From positions 1,302,001 to 1,366,000 of the forward strand of contig NZ_CP059851.1 in assembly GCF_014117445.1 (NCBI RefSeq): DNA of 64,000 bases, given 5' to 3'. The notes beneath the pieces were generated by a model. That model was not told where the DNA came from. It was given only the letters and a program-made list of their open reading frames with translations, and ran no database searches. The DNA is from Sandaracinobacteroides saxicola (GTDB lineage: Bacteria; Pseudomonadota; Alphaproteobacteria; Sphingomonadales; Sphingomonadaceae). Below, piece after piece: positions 53,229 to 61,431 of the stretch; the first letter of the stretch is position 1, and each line of letters starts with the position of its first letter. Made by a program: the position numbers and the translations under genes.

Positions 53229-55400
53229 ATGGCCAAGGCTGACAAGAGACCGTCCACGAAACCGGCGGCAGAGTTGCAAGCCGACAAGGCCGTGGAGCGG
53301 GGCCGAAAGCGTGGCACGCAAATTGACCCGGTGATGTTCGATACGGTGACGTTGGGAGCGGGGGGCGAGTGGCACCAGCTGGCGATGCCGAAGGGTCAGT
53401 TGTTGACGACGGCGCAGGGCATGCCGGTGTCGGATGACCAGAATTCGCTGAAAGCAGGGCCGCGCGGTCTGGTGCTGCTGGAGGATTTCGCACTGCGGGA
53501 GAAAATCTTCCATTTCGACCATGAGCGCATTCCGGAGCGGGTGGTGCATGCCCGGGGGACCGCGGCGCACGGGGTATTCCGGTTGTACGAAAGCCTGGCC
53601 GAGGTGACGCGGGCAAAGGTCCTTAGCGAAACAGCTGTGGACGTGCCGGTGTTCGTGCGCTTCTCGACCGTGGCGGGAAACCGTGGCTCGGCCGACCTTG
53701 CCCGTGACGTGCGGGGGTTCGCAGTGAAATTCTATACCGGGGAAGGAAATTGGGACCTGGTCGGGAACAATATCCCGGTGTTCTTCGTGCAGGACGCCAT
53801 CAAGTTTCCCGATCTGGTCCATGCCGTGAAGGAGGAGCCTGACCGGGGCTTCCCGCAGGCGGCCTCCGCGCATGATACCTTCTGGGACTTCATTGCGCTG
53901 ACGCCGGAGGCCATGCACATGGTGATGTGGCAGATGTCAGACCGCACCATTCCCCGGTCGCTGCGGATGATGGAGGGGTTCGGGGTGCACAGTTTCCGGC
54001 TTGTGAACGATGCCGGACAGTCCACATTCGTGAAGCTCCACTGGAAGCCGGCATTGGGGTGCCAATCCGTGGTGTGGGATGAGGCGGTGAAAATCAATGG
54101 CGCCGACCCCGATTTCCACCGGCGTGACCTGTATGAGGCGATTGAGAAGGGCGACTTCCCCGAATGGGAGCTTGCCGTGCAGCTGTTCAGCGAGGCGGAG
54201 GCGGAGGCTTTTCCCTTCGATCACCTCGATCCGACCAAGTTCATTCCCGAGGAGCTGGTGCCATTGCGGCGGATCGGGACGCTGACGCTGAACCGCAACC
54301 CGTCAAACGTGTTCGATGAAACGGAACAGGTGGCGTTCTGCACGTCGAACCTTGTGCCGGGCATCGATTTTTCCGACGACCCTCTGCTGCATGGACGCAA
54401 CTTCAGCTATCTTGACACGCAACTGAAGCGGCTGGGGTCGACCAATTTCACCAAGCTGCCGATCAATGCGCCGCGCTGCCCGTTCGCGACCTTCCAACGG
54501 GAGGGGCACATGCAGACCGAGGTTCACAAGGGTCGGGTCAGCTATTCGCCTTCCATGCTGGACCCGAGCGGACCGCGCGCCGACCCGGCAGCCGGGTTCC
54601 GAACCTTTCCCGCTTCGGTATCGGGGGCGACGGTTCGGGAACGGTCGGCGAGTTTCAGCGACCATTACAGCCAGGCGCGTCAATTCTATCTAAGCCAGGC
54701 GACGACCGAGCAGGACCATATCGTTGCCGCGCTGGTGTTCGAGCTGGGCAAGGTGGAAACGCTGGCGGTGCGGGCAGCGATGCTGGGGCATCTGATGGTC
54801 ATCGAGGCGAGCCTGGGCAGGCGCGTGGCGGCCGGTCTGGGCTTTGACGATGACGTGCCAGCGCCGCCGGTGGCCGTTGAACCCGTCGACCTGCCACATA
54901 CCGCCGCGGTGAGTATGATGGCCAATCCGCCGATGACGCTGAAAGGCCGGTGCGTGGGGGTTCTGCTGAGCGAAGGCGCGGACGCGACGTTGCTGGCAGC
55001 GTTGCAGGAAAGTGTTGCGGCAGCGGAAGCGACGCTGAAGATCGTCGCGCCGAAGATCGGTGGCGTGACACTGGACGATGGCAGCAAGGTAGCGGCCGAT
55101 CATGCGCTGGCGGGTGGACCGTCGGTGCTGTTCGACAGCGTGGGGTTGCTGGTGTCGGCGGAGGCTGCGGCAATGATGGCGGCGCAGGCGGCGGCGGTGG
55201 CCTGGGTGCATGACGCATTCCAGCATCTGAAGATCATCGGCGCGTCGGCCGGGGCGCAACCCTTGCTGGACAAGGCCGGCGTGATGGCGGACGCCGGGGT
55301 GGTAATGATCGAGAGCGCTGGGGATGTGGACGAGTGGCTGGAGGTGGCGCGGGAGCTGCGAATCTGGTCGCGGGAACCCATGGTGCGTCGGGTGGATTGA
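53229..55400 (+). CDS. katE: large-subunit monofunctional catalase (HPII type)
   Basis: 723 aa. Catalase core with catalytic H107 ([13 protein letters not shown]), the distal Asn in [12 protein letters not shown] (about 178) and the haem-ligand Tyr in [13 protein letters not shown]; a long C-terminal flavodoxin-like domain (about 575-720) characteristic of large-subunit clade 2 catalases such as KatE. A charged N-terminal extension (about 1-40) also fits. ATG follows TGGAGAGTGAC. Degrades H2O2 in the cytoplasm. It shares the intergenic region with the arsR promoter. Confidence 0.95.
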   Translation: MAKADKRPSTKPAAELQADKAVERGRKRGTQIDPVMFDTVTLGAGGEWHQLAMPKGQLLTTAQGMPVSDDQNSLKAGPRGLVLLEDFALREKIFHFDHERIPERVVHARGTAAHGVFRLYESLAEVTRAKVLSETAVDVPVFVRFSTVAGNRGSADLARDVRGFAVKFYTGEGNWDLVGNNIPVFFVQDAIKFPDLVHAVKEEPDRGFPQAASAHDTFWDFIALTPEAMHMVMWQMSDRTIPRSLRMMEGFGVHSFRLVNDAGQSTFVKLHWKPALGCQSVVWDEAVKINGADPDFHRRDLYEAIEKGDFPEWELAVQLFSEAEAEAFPFDHLDPTKFIPEELVPLRRIGTLTLNRNPSNVFDETEQVAFCTSNLVPGIDFSDDPLLHGRNFSYLDTQLKRLGSTNFTKLPINAPRCPFATFQREGHMQTEVHKGRVSYSPSMLDPSGPRADPAAGFRTFPASVSGATVRERSASFSDHYSQARQFYLSQATTEQDHIVAALVFELGKVETLAVRAAMLGHLMVIEASLGRRVAAGLGFDDDVPAPPVAVEPVDLPHTAAVSMMANPPMTLKGRCVGVLLSEGADATLLAALQESVAAAEATLKIVAPKIGGVTLDDGSKVAADHALAGGPSVLFDSVGLLVSAEAAAMMAAQAAAVAWVHDAFQHLKIIGASAGAQPLLDKAGVMADAGVVMIESAGDVDEWLEVARELRIWSREPMVRRVD

Positions 55401-55420
55401 CCTGCATGGGGGTCTGCCGG

Positions 55421-55474
55421 GGCCCCCCTTGCTCGGTTGCGCCAAGCCGCTCGCTCGTGCCGGGGGAAAGCTTG
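55421..55474. repeat. dispersed GC-rich palindromic element, copy 1
   Basis: Starts with GGCCCCCCTTGCTCGG and ends with GTGCCGGGGGAAAGCTTG; the ends are complementary G/C runs. It lies 20 bp after the katE stop and probably helps separate katE from the convergent ugd gene. The same architecture appears at 61304-61350 and inside ileS at 62883-62940. Confidence 0.65.
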
Positions 55475-55535
55475 GGATGGCTTGTTGAGCGATACGTCTT
55501 GGCGAAATCGGATCGTCGCGGGAGGGGAGACGATA

Positions 55536-56837
55536 TCAGCGGCCAACCCCCGAATAGGCGATGCCGTGGCGCGCCATTTCCTCGGGGCGGTAGACGTTGC
55601 GCAGGTCGACCAGGGTGGGGGTGGTCATGACCGATTTGACGCGGGCGAGGTCGAGCGCGCGGAAGGCGTCCCATTCGGTCACCAGCACGGCGACGTCGGC
55701 GCCGGTCAGCGCGGCATAGGGGTCGGTGGTGTAGTCCACGTCCTTCAGCACCAGTTCCGCCTGTTCGCGGCCCTCGGGATCATAGGCGCGGATGGTGGCG
55801 CCGGCGTCCTGCAACGTCTGGATGATGGCGATGGCCGGGGAATCGCGCATGTCATCGGTGTTCGGTTTGAAGGTGAGGCCAAGGACGGCGACGGTCTTGC
55901 CGCGGACATTGCCGCCGGCGGCCGCGATCACCTTGCGTCCCATGGCGCGCTTGCGGTTGTCGTTCACCAGAGCGACGGTTTCGACGATGCGCACCGGAGC
56001 GTCATAGTCCTGAGCGGTCTTGATGAGGGCGAGCGTATCCTTGGGGAAGCAGCTGCCCCCATAGCCGGGGCCAGCGTTCAGGAACTTGCTGCCGATGCGA
56101 TTGTCGAGGCCGATGCCGCGCGCCACGTCCTGCACATTGGCGCCGACGCGTTCGCAGAGGTCGGCCATCTCGTTGATGAAGGTGATCTTGGTGGCGAGGA
56201 AGGCGTTCGCGGCATATTTGGTTAGCTCGGCGGTGCGCCGGGCGGTGACCATGAACGGGGCCTGATTGAGGTAGAGCGGGCGGTAGAGTTCCTCGAGCAC
56301 GGCCTGGGCGCGGGCGTCCTCGACGCCGATGACGATGCGGTCGGGGCGCTTGAAATCGCCGATGGCGGCGCCTTCGCGCAGGAACTCGGGGTTGCTGGCG
56401 ACGGCGAAGTCGGCGTCCGGATTGGCTTCGCGGATCAGGCGCTCGACCTCGTCGCCGGTGCCGACGGGGACGGTGGATTTGGTGACGACGACGGCAAAAT
56501 CGGTCAGCGCCTCGGCGATTTCCTGCGCGACGGCATAGACGAAGCTGAGGTCGGCATGGCCGTCGCCACGCCGGCTGGGGGTGCCGACGGCGATGAACAG
56601 CGCCTGTGCGCCCTTGATGCCTTCCTTCAGGTCGGTGGTGAAGGACAGGCGGCCGGCGCGGACGTTGGCGGCGACAAGATCGTCGAGGCCGGGTTCGAAG
56701 ATCGGCATGATGTTGTTCTTCAGCCGTTCGATCTTGCCGGCATCCTTGTCGATGCAGACGACGTCATGGCCGAAATCGGCGAAACAGGCCCCGGAAACGA
56801 GCCCGACATAGCCCGAGCCGATCATCGCAACACGCAT
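55536..56837 (-). CDS. ugd: UDP-glucose 6-dehydrogenase
   Basis: 433 aa, full length. NAD-binding MRVAMIGSGYVGLVSGACFA (1-20), catalytic E151 (NPEFLREG), K207 and the thioester-forming C263 (GPGYGGSCFPKD), and C-terminal UDP-binding PNTDDMRDSPA. Oxidises UDP-glucose to UDP-glucuronate in two NAD-linked steps, feeding exopolysaccharide and lipopolysaccharide synthesis. 48 bp after the next gene's stop. No glycosyltransferase cluster is adjacent in the window. Confidence 0.96.
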   Translation of the reverse strand: MRVAMIGSGYVGLVSGACFADFGHDVVCIDKDAGKIERLKNNIMPIFEPGLDDLVAANVRAGRLSFTTDLKEGIKGAQALFIAVGTPSRRGDGHADLSFVYAVAQEIAEALTDFAVVVTKSTVPVGTGDEVERLIREANPDADFAVASNPEFLREGAAIGDFKRPDRIVIGVEDARAQAVLEELYRPLYLNQAPFMVTARRTAELTKYAANAFLATKITFINEMADLCERVGANVQDVARGIGLDNRIGSKFLNAGPGYGGSCFPKDTLALIKTAQDYDAPVRIVETVALVNDNRKRAMGRKVIAAAGGNVRGKTVAVLGLTFKPNTDDMRDSPAIAIIQTLQDAGATIRAYDPEGREQAELVLKDVDYTTDPYAALTGADVAVLVTEWDAFRALDLARVKSVMTTPTLVDLRNVYRPEEMARHGIAYSGVGR

Positions 56838-56885
56838 TGGAAATCCTTATCAGTGCCCGGCGCGGCCTTAGCCGCAGTTGCGGGG

Positions 56886-57992
56886 CTAGAGCAACTCGGA
56901 GATGTTGACGGCGCGGCCCTCTCGCGCTGAAATCTCTGCCGCCTGACCCATGGCGACGGCGCGCAGGCCGTCCTCCGCGCCGACGAGCGCCGGGTGGCCG
57001 GTGGCGGCGGCGTGGGCGAAGGCCTGGTGCTGGAACCAGGTGCTGCCATGGTGGCTGCCGGCCTTCAGCGCGGCTTCGGGTACCGGAACGATGCTGCGTT
57101 CGACCGCCTTCGGGTTCATGAAACCAGTGCGCGGGCTGTAGGTGAGGCGGCCGGACGGGATGCCGACATCGAGGCGGGCCTTGCCGCCGACCGCCGTCAG
57201 TTCCTCCTGCTCCTCCGCGCCGTCGGCGAACATGCACAGGTCGAGCATGGCACGGACGCCGTTGGCGAAGTCGACGATGGTGTAGCTGTTGTCGATGATG
57301 TCGGGGATGCCCGCTTCATAGCGTTCGCCGACATGGTTCACGTCCATGGCGCCGCTGCAGTAGACCCGCGTGGGTTCGGATTTGACGATGTGGCGCATCA
57401 GGTCGAAGAAATGGCAGCATTTTTCCACCATCGTGCCGCCGGTGTTGGCGCTGAAGCGGTTCCAGTCGTTCACCTTCACCAGGAAGGGGAAGCGGTGCTC
57501 GCGGATCGAGAGCATGCGCAGGCGTCCGACGCGGCCCTCGTGCACTTCCCGGATGAACTCGGCGACGGGGGGCATGAAGCGATATTCCATCGCGGTCCAG
57601 AACAGCTTCTTGCGGCTTTTGGCCTGGGTGGCGATCCAGCGGGCGTCGGCAACGTTAGTGGCCAGCGGTTTCTCGCAGAGGATATGGACGTCGTGGGCGA
57701 ACACCGCTTCCAGGATGGCCCGGTGCGTGTGGTTGGGGCTGGCGACGAGGACGGCATCGATGCCGCCGGCGGCAAGCAGGTCTGCGGGGTTGTCGTGGAG
57801 GGCGAGCGGTGTGTCACCGAAGGCGGTGGCGATGGCGGCCTTGGCCTGGGCGCGGCTGTTTTCCACCGGGTCGGCGATGGCGACGATGCGGGCGCCGGGA
57901 GTGATGGCGAGGTTCTGGATATGCTCCACCCCCATCATGCCGGTGCCGATCAGGCCCCAGTTCAGCGGTGCGATTGCCTCTCCCATTCCCAT
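56886..57992 (-). CDS. Gfo/Idh/MocA-family oxidoreductase
   Basis: 368 aa. N-terminal Rossmann motif LIGTGMMG (about 13-20), the conserved E-K-P in HILCEKPLATNV (about 99-110) with the catalytic Lys, and a C-terminal beta-sheet domain with GGTMVEKCCHFFDLMR, which contains a likely catalytic His. Reduces or oxidises sugars or cyclitols with NAD(P). ATG at 57992; a second Met two codons later is also possible. Only 24 bp from the divergent aldo/keto reductase gene. A sugar role fits the nearby ugd. Confidence 0.92.
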   Translation of the reverse strand: MGMGEAIAPLNWGLIGTGMMGVEHIQNLAITPGARIVAIADPVENSRAQAKAAIATAFGDTPLALHDNPADLLAAGGIDAVLVASPNHTHRAILEAVFAHDVHILCEKPLATNVADARWIATQAKSRKKLFWTAMEYRFMPPVAEFIREVHEGRVGRLRMLSIREHRFPFLVKVNDWNRFSANTGGTMVEKCCHFFDLMRHIVKSEPTRVYCSGAMDVNHVGERYEAGIPDIIDNSYTIVDFANGVRAMLDLCMFADGAEEQEELTAVGGKARLDVGIPSGRLTYSPRTGFMNPKAVERSIVPVPEAALKAGSHHGSTWFQHQAFAHAAATGHPALVGAEDGLRAVAMGQAAEISAREGRAVNISELL

Positions 57993-58016
57993 TCTCTTTC
58001 TGCCATTCCTGCCCGC

Positions 58017-58928
58017 ATGAGCGAGCTTTTCTTTGATCAAGGGCCCCGGACGCTGGGGTCGTCCGGGATTTCGGTGTCACCATTGGCCTGGGGCATGTGG
58101 CGCTTCCGCGGTACCGATGTGACGGCAGCGGCGCGGCTGGTCAATGCCGCGCTGGATGCCGGCATCACGCTGTTCGATACCGCGGACATCTATGGCCCGG
58201 ACAATGACGAGCCGTTCGGTGCGGCGGAGGCGCTGTTGGGGCGGGTGTTCGCGGCCGACCCGGGCCTGCGGGGGCGGATGGTGTTGGCGAGCAAGGGCGG
58301 CATCCGCATGGGTGTGCCCTATGACAGCAGCGCCGGCTATATCGCGGAGGCGGTGGAGGCATCGCTGACGCGGCTGGGGGTGGATACGCTCGACCTGTGG
58401 CAAATCCACCGGCCCGACCTGCTGGCGCATCCGGCCGAGGTGGCGCGCGCGCTGGATGCGCTGGTGGCGAGCGGCAAGGTGCGAGCGCTGGGGGTGAGCA
58501 ATTATACCGCGGCGCAGATCGCGGCGTTGCAGCGCTATCTGAAGGCGCCGCTGGTGAGCGTGCAGCCGGAGTTCAGCGCGCTGGCAACCGCGCCGCTGTT
58601 CGACCGGATCATGGACACCGCGATGGGGCATGGCCTGACGGTGCTGGCCTGGTCGCCGCTGGGGCAGGGGCGGCTGGCGGCGCCGGTGGGCGAGGGCAGG
58701 GTGGCCGACGTGATCGCGCTGCTGGACGCCAAGGCGGCGGAGGCGGGCGTGAGCCGGACGGCGGTTGCCTACAGCTGGGTGGGGGTGCATCCGGCGAAGC
58801 CGATCCCGATCGTCGGCACGCAGAATGCGGGCAGGATCGCTGAGGCGGCGGATGCCTTCAAGGTCCGCTGGAGCCGCGCGGAATGGTATGCCGTGTTGCA
58901 GGCGAGCATGGGCGAAAAACTGCCATAG
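58017..58928 (+). CDS. aldo/keto reductase
   Basis: 303 aa. TIM-barrel AKR with the tetrad D54, Y59 (FDTADIYG), K93 (LASKGG) and H131 (WQIHRPD); NADPH-binding end PIVGTQNAGRI. Similar to the YdhF/ATO group with ALGVSNYTAAQI. ATG lies 24 bp from the divergent oxidoreductase start and lacks a Shine-Dalgarno. Reduces an aldehyde or ketone; a sugar carbonyl is plausible from its neighbours. Confidence 0.92.
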   Translation: MSELFFDQGPRTLGSSGISVSPLAWGMWRFRGTDVTAAARLVNAALDAGITLFDTADIYGPDNDEPFGAAEALLGRVFAADPGLRGRMVLASKGGIRMGVPYDSSAGYIAEAVEASLTRLGVDTLDLWQIHRPDLLAHPAEVARALDALVASGKVRALGVSNYTAAQIAALQRYLKAPLVSVQPEFSALATAPLFDRIMDTAMGHGLTVLAWSPLGQGRLAAPVGEGRVADVIALLDAKAAEAGVSRTAVAYSWVGVHPAKPIPIVGTQNAGRIAEAADAFKVRWSRAEWYAVLQASMGEKLP

Positions 58929-58958
58929 GGCAGGAAGTTGGGCGGGGAGGTTGTGACC

Positions 58959-60017
58959 GTGGGACAATGCGAGGTAAGCTGGTTTTCGGCGCTGTGCGAC
59001 GACGATTATGAGTTTCTGGGTGTGCCGGATGCCACACTGAAGAGCAGTTTCGAGCATTGCCGGAACATCGTGCTGACCGCCGAGAAAGGCGGGTTCGACA
59101 ATGTGCTGCTGCCGTCCGGCTATGCGCTGGGGATCGACAGCACCGCCTTTGCCGCTGCGATGGCGCCGCTGACGCGCACCATCCGCCTGCTGCTGGCGGT
59201 GCGGGTGGGGGAGGCGTGGCCACCGCAGCTGGCGCGGCAGCTGGCGACGCTGGATCGCATGCTGGGCGGTCGGCTGACGGTGAACATCATCAGCAGCGAG
59301 ATGCCCGGCGAGGCGCTGGCGAGTGCGCCGCGCTATGCGCGAACCGTCGAGCTGATGACGATCCTGAAGACGCTGCTGAACGGCGAGGCGCTGGACCATC
59401 AGGGCGAGCATTACCGGTTGAAGCTCGACCCGCCGCGGGTGGGGACGGTGAGCGGCAAATGCCCGCCGCTCTATTTCGGCGGGCTGTCGCCGGACGCGCG
59501 CGATGCGGCGGCGCGGGCGGCGGATGTCTATCTGATGTGGCCCGATACGCTGCCGGCGGTGCGGGAGATCGTGGCGGATATGCGTTCTCGCGCAGCCACT
59601 TATGGCCGGACGTTGAAGTTCGGTTATCGCGTGCATGTGATCTGTCGGGAGACCGAGGCGGAAGCACGGGCACAGGCCGACCGGCTGCTGTCCAAGCTGG
59701 ATGCCGCGACCGGCGCGGCGATCCGGGCGAAGTCGCTCGATTCGACCAGCGTTGGCGTGGCGCGGCAGGCGGCGCTGCGCGAGGCGGCGGCGGACGGCTA
59801 TGTCGAGGATAATCTGTGGACGGGCATCGGCCGGGCGCGGTCGGGGTGTGGCGCGGCGATCGTGGGCGATCCGGACCAGGTGCTGGCGAAGCTGCGCGCT
59901 TACCAGGCGGAGGGCATCGAGGCGTTCATCCTGTCTGGCTATCCGCACGCGGCGGAAGCGGATTTGTTCGCGCGGCATGTGCTGCCCAGGCTGGAGCATG
60001 GGCCGCTGATGATCTGA
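58959..60017 (+). CDS. SsuD-like LLM-class flavin-dependent monooxygenase
   Basis: 352 aa from a GTG at 58959, selected because GGGGAGG lies 8 nt upstream; two earlier starts in frame have poorer spacing. Luciferase-like barrel with EWS-type N-terminus (CEVSWFSALCDDD), RLTVNIISSEMPGEAL (about 107-122) and PPLYFGGLSPDARDAAAR (about 167-184), close to alkanesulfonate monooxygenases. Needs reduced FMN. No adjacent flavin reductase or sulfonate transporter. Follows the AKR gene by 30 bp, same direction. Confidence 0.9.
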   Translation: MGQCEVSWFSALCDDDYEFLGVPDATLKSSFEHCRNIVLTAEKGGFDNVLLPSGYALGIDSTAFAAAMAPLTRTIRLLLAVRVGEAWPPQLARQLATLDRMLGGRLTVNIISSEMPGEALASAPRYARTVELMTILKTLLNGEALDHQGEHYRLKLDPPRVGTVSGKCPPLYFGGLSPDARDAAARAADVYLMWPDTLPAVREIVADMRSRAATYGRTLKFGYRVHVICRETEAEARAQADRLLSKLDAATGAAIRAKSLDSTSVGVARQAALREAAADGYVEDNLWTGIGRARSGCGAAIVGDPDQVLAKLRAYQAEGIEAFILSGYPHAAEADLFARHVLPRLEHGPLMI

Positions 60018-60028
60018 GGGGGGAAGCG

Positions 60029-60685
60029 ATGTCCAACCAGCGTTCGCTCGACATGCTGCATCAGAATGCCGGCAACTGGCTGCTGTCGCGGCATTTGTTC
60101 ATCTACTCGGCGCCGCCTGCGGTGGCGAATACGCGGGCGGTGGATTTCGGCGGGCGGGGCGGGGCCATTGCCAACCCGGGGGCGGCGAACCGGGCCGACC
60201 GCGCAGGCTATATCCAGACCCAAGGGCATCCCGCAGGGCGGGCGGCACGGATCATGGCGCCGGGCGCGATGGCGTTCATGGCGGTGGACGCGGTGCAGGA
60301 GGTGATGGGCTATATCCCGATGAAGCGGGCGACCGATTTCAACCTGATGCACGACGGTTTTTTCGATACGTTGGCGGGGTTCGGCGGGGTGCGGTTCGCC
60401 ATCACCAGCCAGATCACCAATTGCTGCTTCATCTGGGACAAGGGGACGAACCGGATCGCGCACCTGCAACCCAATGCCGGGTTGACGGGGCCGGCGCTGC
60501 GGGCGGGGCTGGCGCAGCGCGGCGGGGGCTGGACACTGTTCGGACAGGGCACGAACATGGGCAATGGCGAATATGTCGATGGCGAGGATGTGACGATCAT
60601 CGGCGTCAACAGCGGCGGCTGGCGCATCTATGCGCAGGTGCATACGCGGGCGAACACGGATATCCTGCGGGTGGTGGAGCTCTAG
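60029..60685 (+). CDS. small protein of unknown function
   Basis: 218 aa, no signal peptide. Probable beta-rich fold with GGRGGAIANPG, TQGHPAGRAARIMAPGAM and a C-terminal half resembling a secretory or effector-like beta domain (DFNLMHDGFFDTLAGFGG, GGWRIYAQVHTRANTDILRV). Two Cys occur as TNCCFIWD (about 130). ATG follows GGGGGGAAGCG, 11 bp after the monooxygenase gene. Not recognised. Its stop overlaps the convergent bfr stop in a CTAG (60682-60685). Confidence 0.75.
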   Translation: MSNQRSLDMLHQNAGNWLLSRHLFIYSAPPAVANTRAVDFGGRGGAIANPGAANRADRAGYIQTQGHPAGRAARIMAPGAMAFMAVDAVQEVMGYIPMKRATDFNLMHDGFFDTLAGFGGVRFAITSQITNCCFIWDKGTNRIAHLQPNAGLTGPALRAGLAQRGGGWTLFGQGTNMGNGEYVDGEDVTIIGVNSGGWRIYAQVHTRANTDILRVVEL

Positions 60686-61161
60686 CTGCCGGCGGCTTCG
60701 CTTTGGAGTTGCAGGTAGTTTTGCAGGCCCATGTCGGCGATCATCTTCTGCTGGGTTTCGATGAAGTCGACATGCTCCTCCTCGGCGCTGAGGATGTGGG
60801 CGAAGAGGTCGCGGCTGACGAAGTCGCGGACGCTTTCGCAATAGGGGATCGCCTCTTTCAGCAGGGCGACCGCTTCATATTCCAGCTCCAGGTCGGCGGT
60901 CAGGAGTTCGGGCACATTCTCGCCGATGCGCAGCCGATTGAGCGCCTGGAGGTTGGGCAGGCCGTCCAGGAACAGGATGCGTTCCATCAGCTTGTCGGCA
61001 TGCTTCATCTCGTCGATGGATTCGTGATATTCATACTTTGCCAGCTTCTTGACACCCCAATTGTCGAGCAGGCGGTAGTGCATGAAATATTGGTTGATGG
61101 CGGTGAGTTCGCCTTTCAGCACCGCGTTCAGATATTCGATAACCTTCTTGTCGCCGCGCAT
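60682..61161 (-). CDS. bfr: bacterioferritin
   Basis: 159 aa. Ferroxidase ligands are all present at canonical positions: E18, E51, H54, E94, E127, H130. M52 (ESIDEMKHAD) is the haem b ligand. Forms the 24-subunit iron-storage shell. ATG follows AGGAG. Leader contains an AT-rich, dyad-like sequence (61220-61246) suitable for iron-dependent regulation. No bfd (bacterioferritin-associated ferredoxin) gene is adjacent. Confidence 0.96.
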   Translation of the reverse strand: MRGDKKVIEYLNAVLKGELTAINQYFMHYRLLDNWGVKKLAKYEYHESIDEMKHADKLMERILFLDGLPNLQALNRLRIGENVPELLTADLELEYEAVALLKEAIPYCESVRDFVSRDLFAHILSAEEEHVDFIETQQKMIADMGLQNYLQLQSEAAGS

Positions 61162-61219
61162 GGGATGTCTCCTGTTCATGGTCGGCTTACGCCGGCCATG
61201 GGTTCAGGACAACGACTAT

Positions 61220-61246
61220 CTTTGCTTGTGATATTTATTCGCAAAG
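61220..61246. promoter_or_regulatory. AT-rich dyad upstream of bfr, possible iron-regulator site
   Basis: CTTTGC and GCAAAG, 6-bp inverted arms separated by 15 mostly A/T bases, about 60 bp upstream of the bfr start. Location and AT richness suggest a Fur- or Irr-type site, but the sequence does not clearly match a known consensus. It may also hold the bfr -10 element. Confidence 0.3.
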
Positions 61247-61303
61247 AAAATCAGCATGTTGGGTGCGATTGATTGGCGTTCGCAAGGCTGGGGCATGTGG
61301 ACA

Positions 61304-61350
61304 GGCCCCCCTCCCGCTCGCTTTGCGAGTCGCCTGCCCCGCAAGCGGGG
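61304..61350. repeat. dispersed GC-rich palindromic element, copy 2
   Basis: GGCCCCCCTCCCGCTCGC, GCGAGTCGC in the middle and GCGGGGGAGGGGCTTG at the end: same plan as 55421-55474 and 62883-62940. It lies between bfr and ileS in a 270-bp gap, upstream of the ileS start by about 80 bp. Confidence 0.7.
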
Positions 61351-61431
61351 GAGGGGCTTGAAGCGGTGTCGTTGTAGCGGTGGAGCTTTTGGCGTGGCGT
61401 GGGGGGATGGGGTGCGCTAAGCGGCGCGGCC

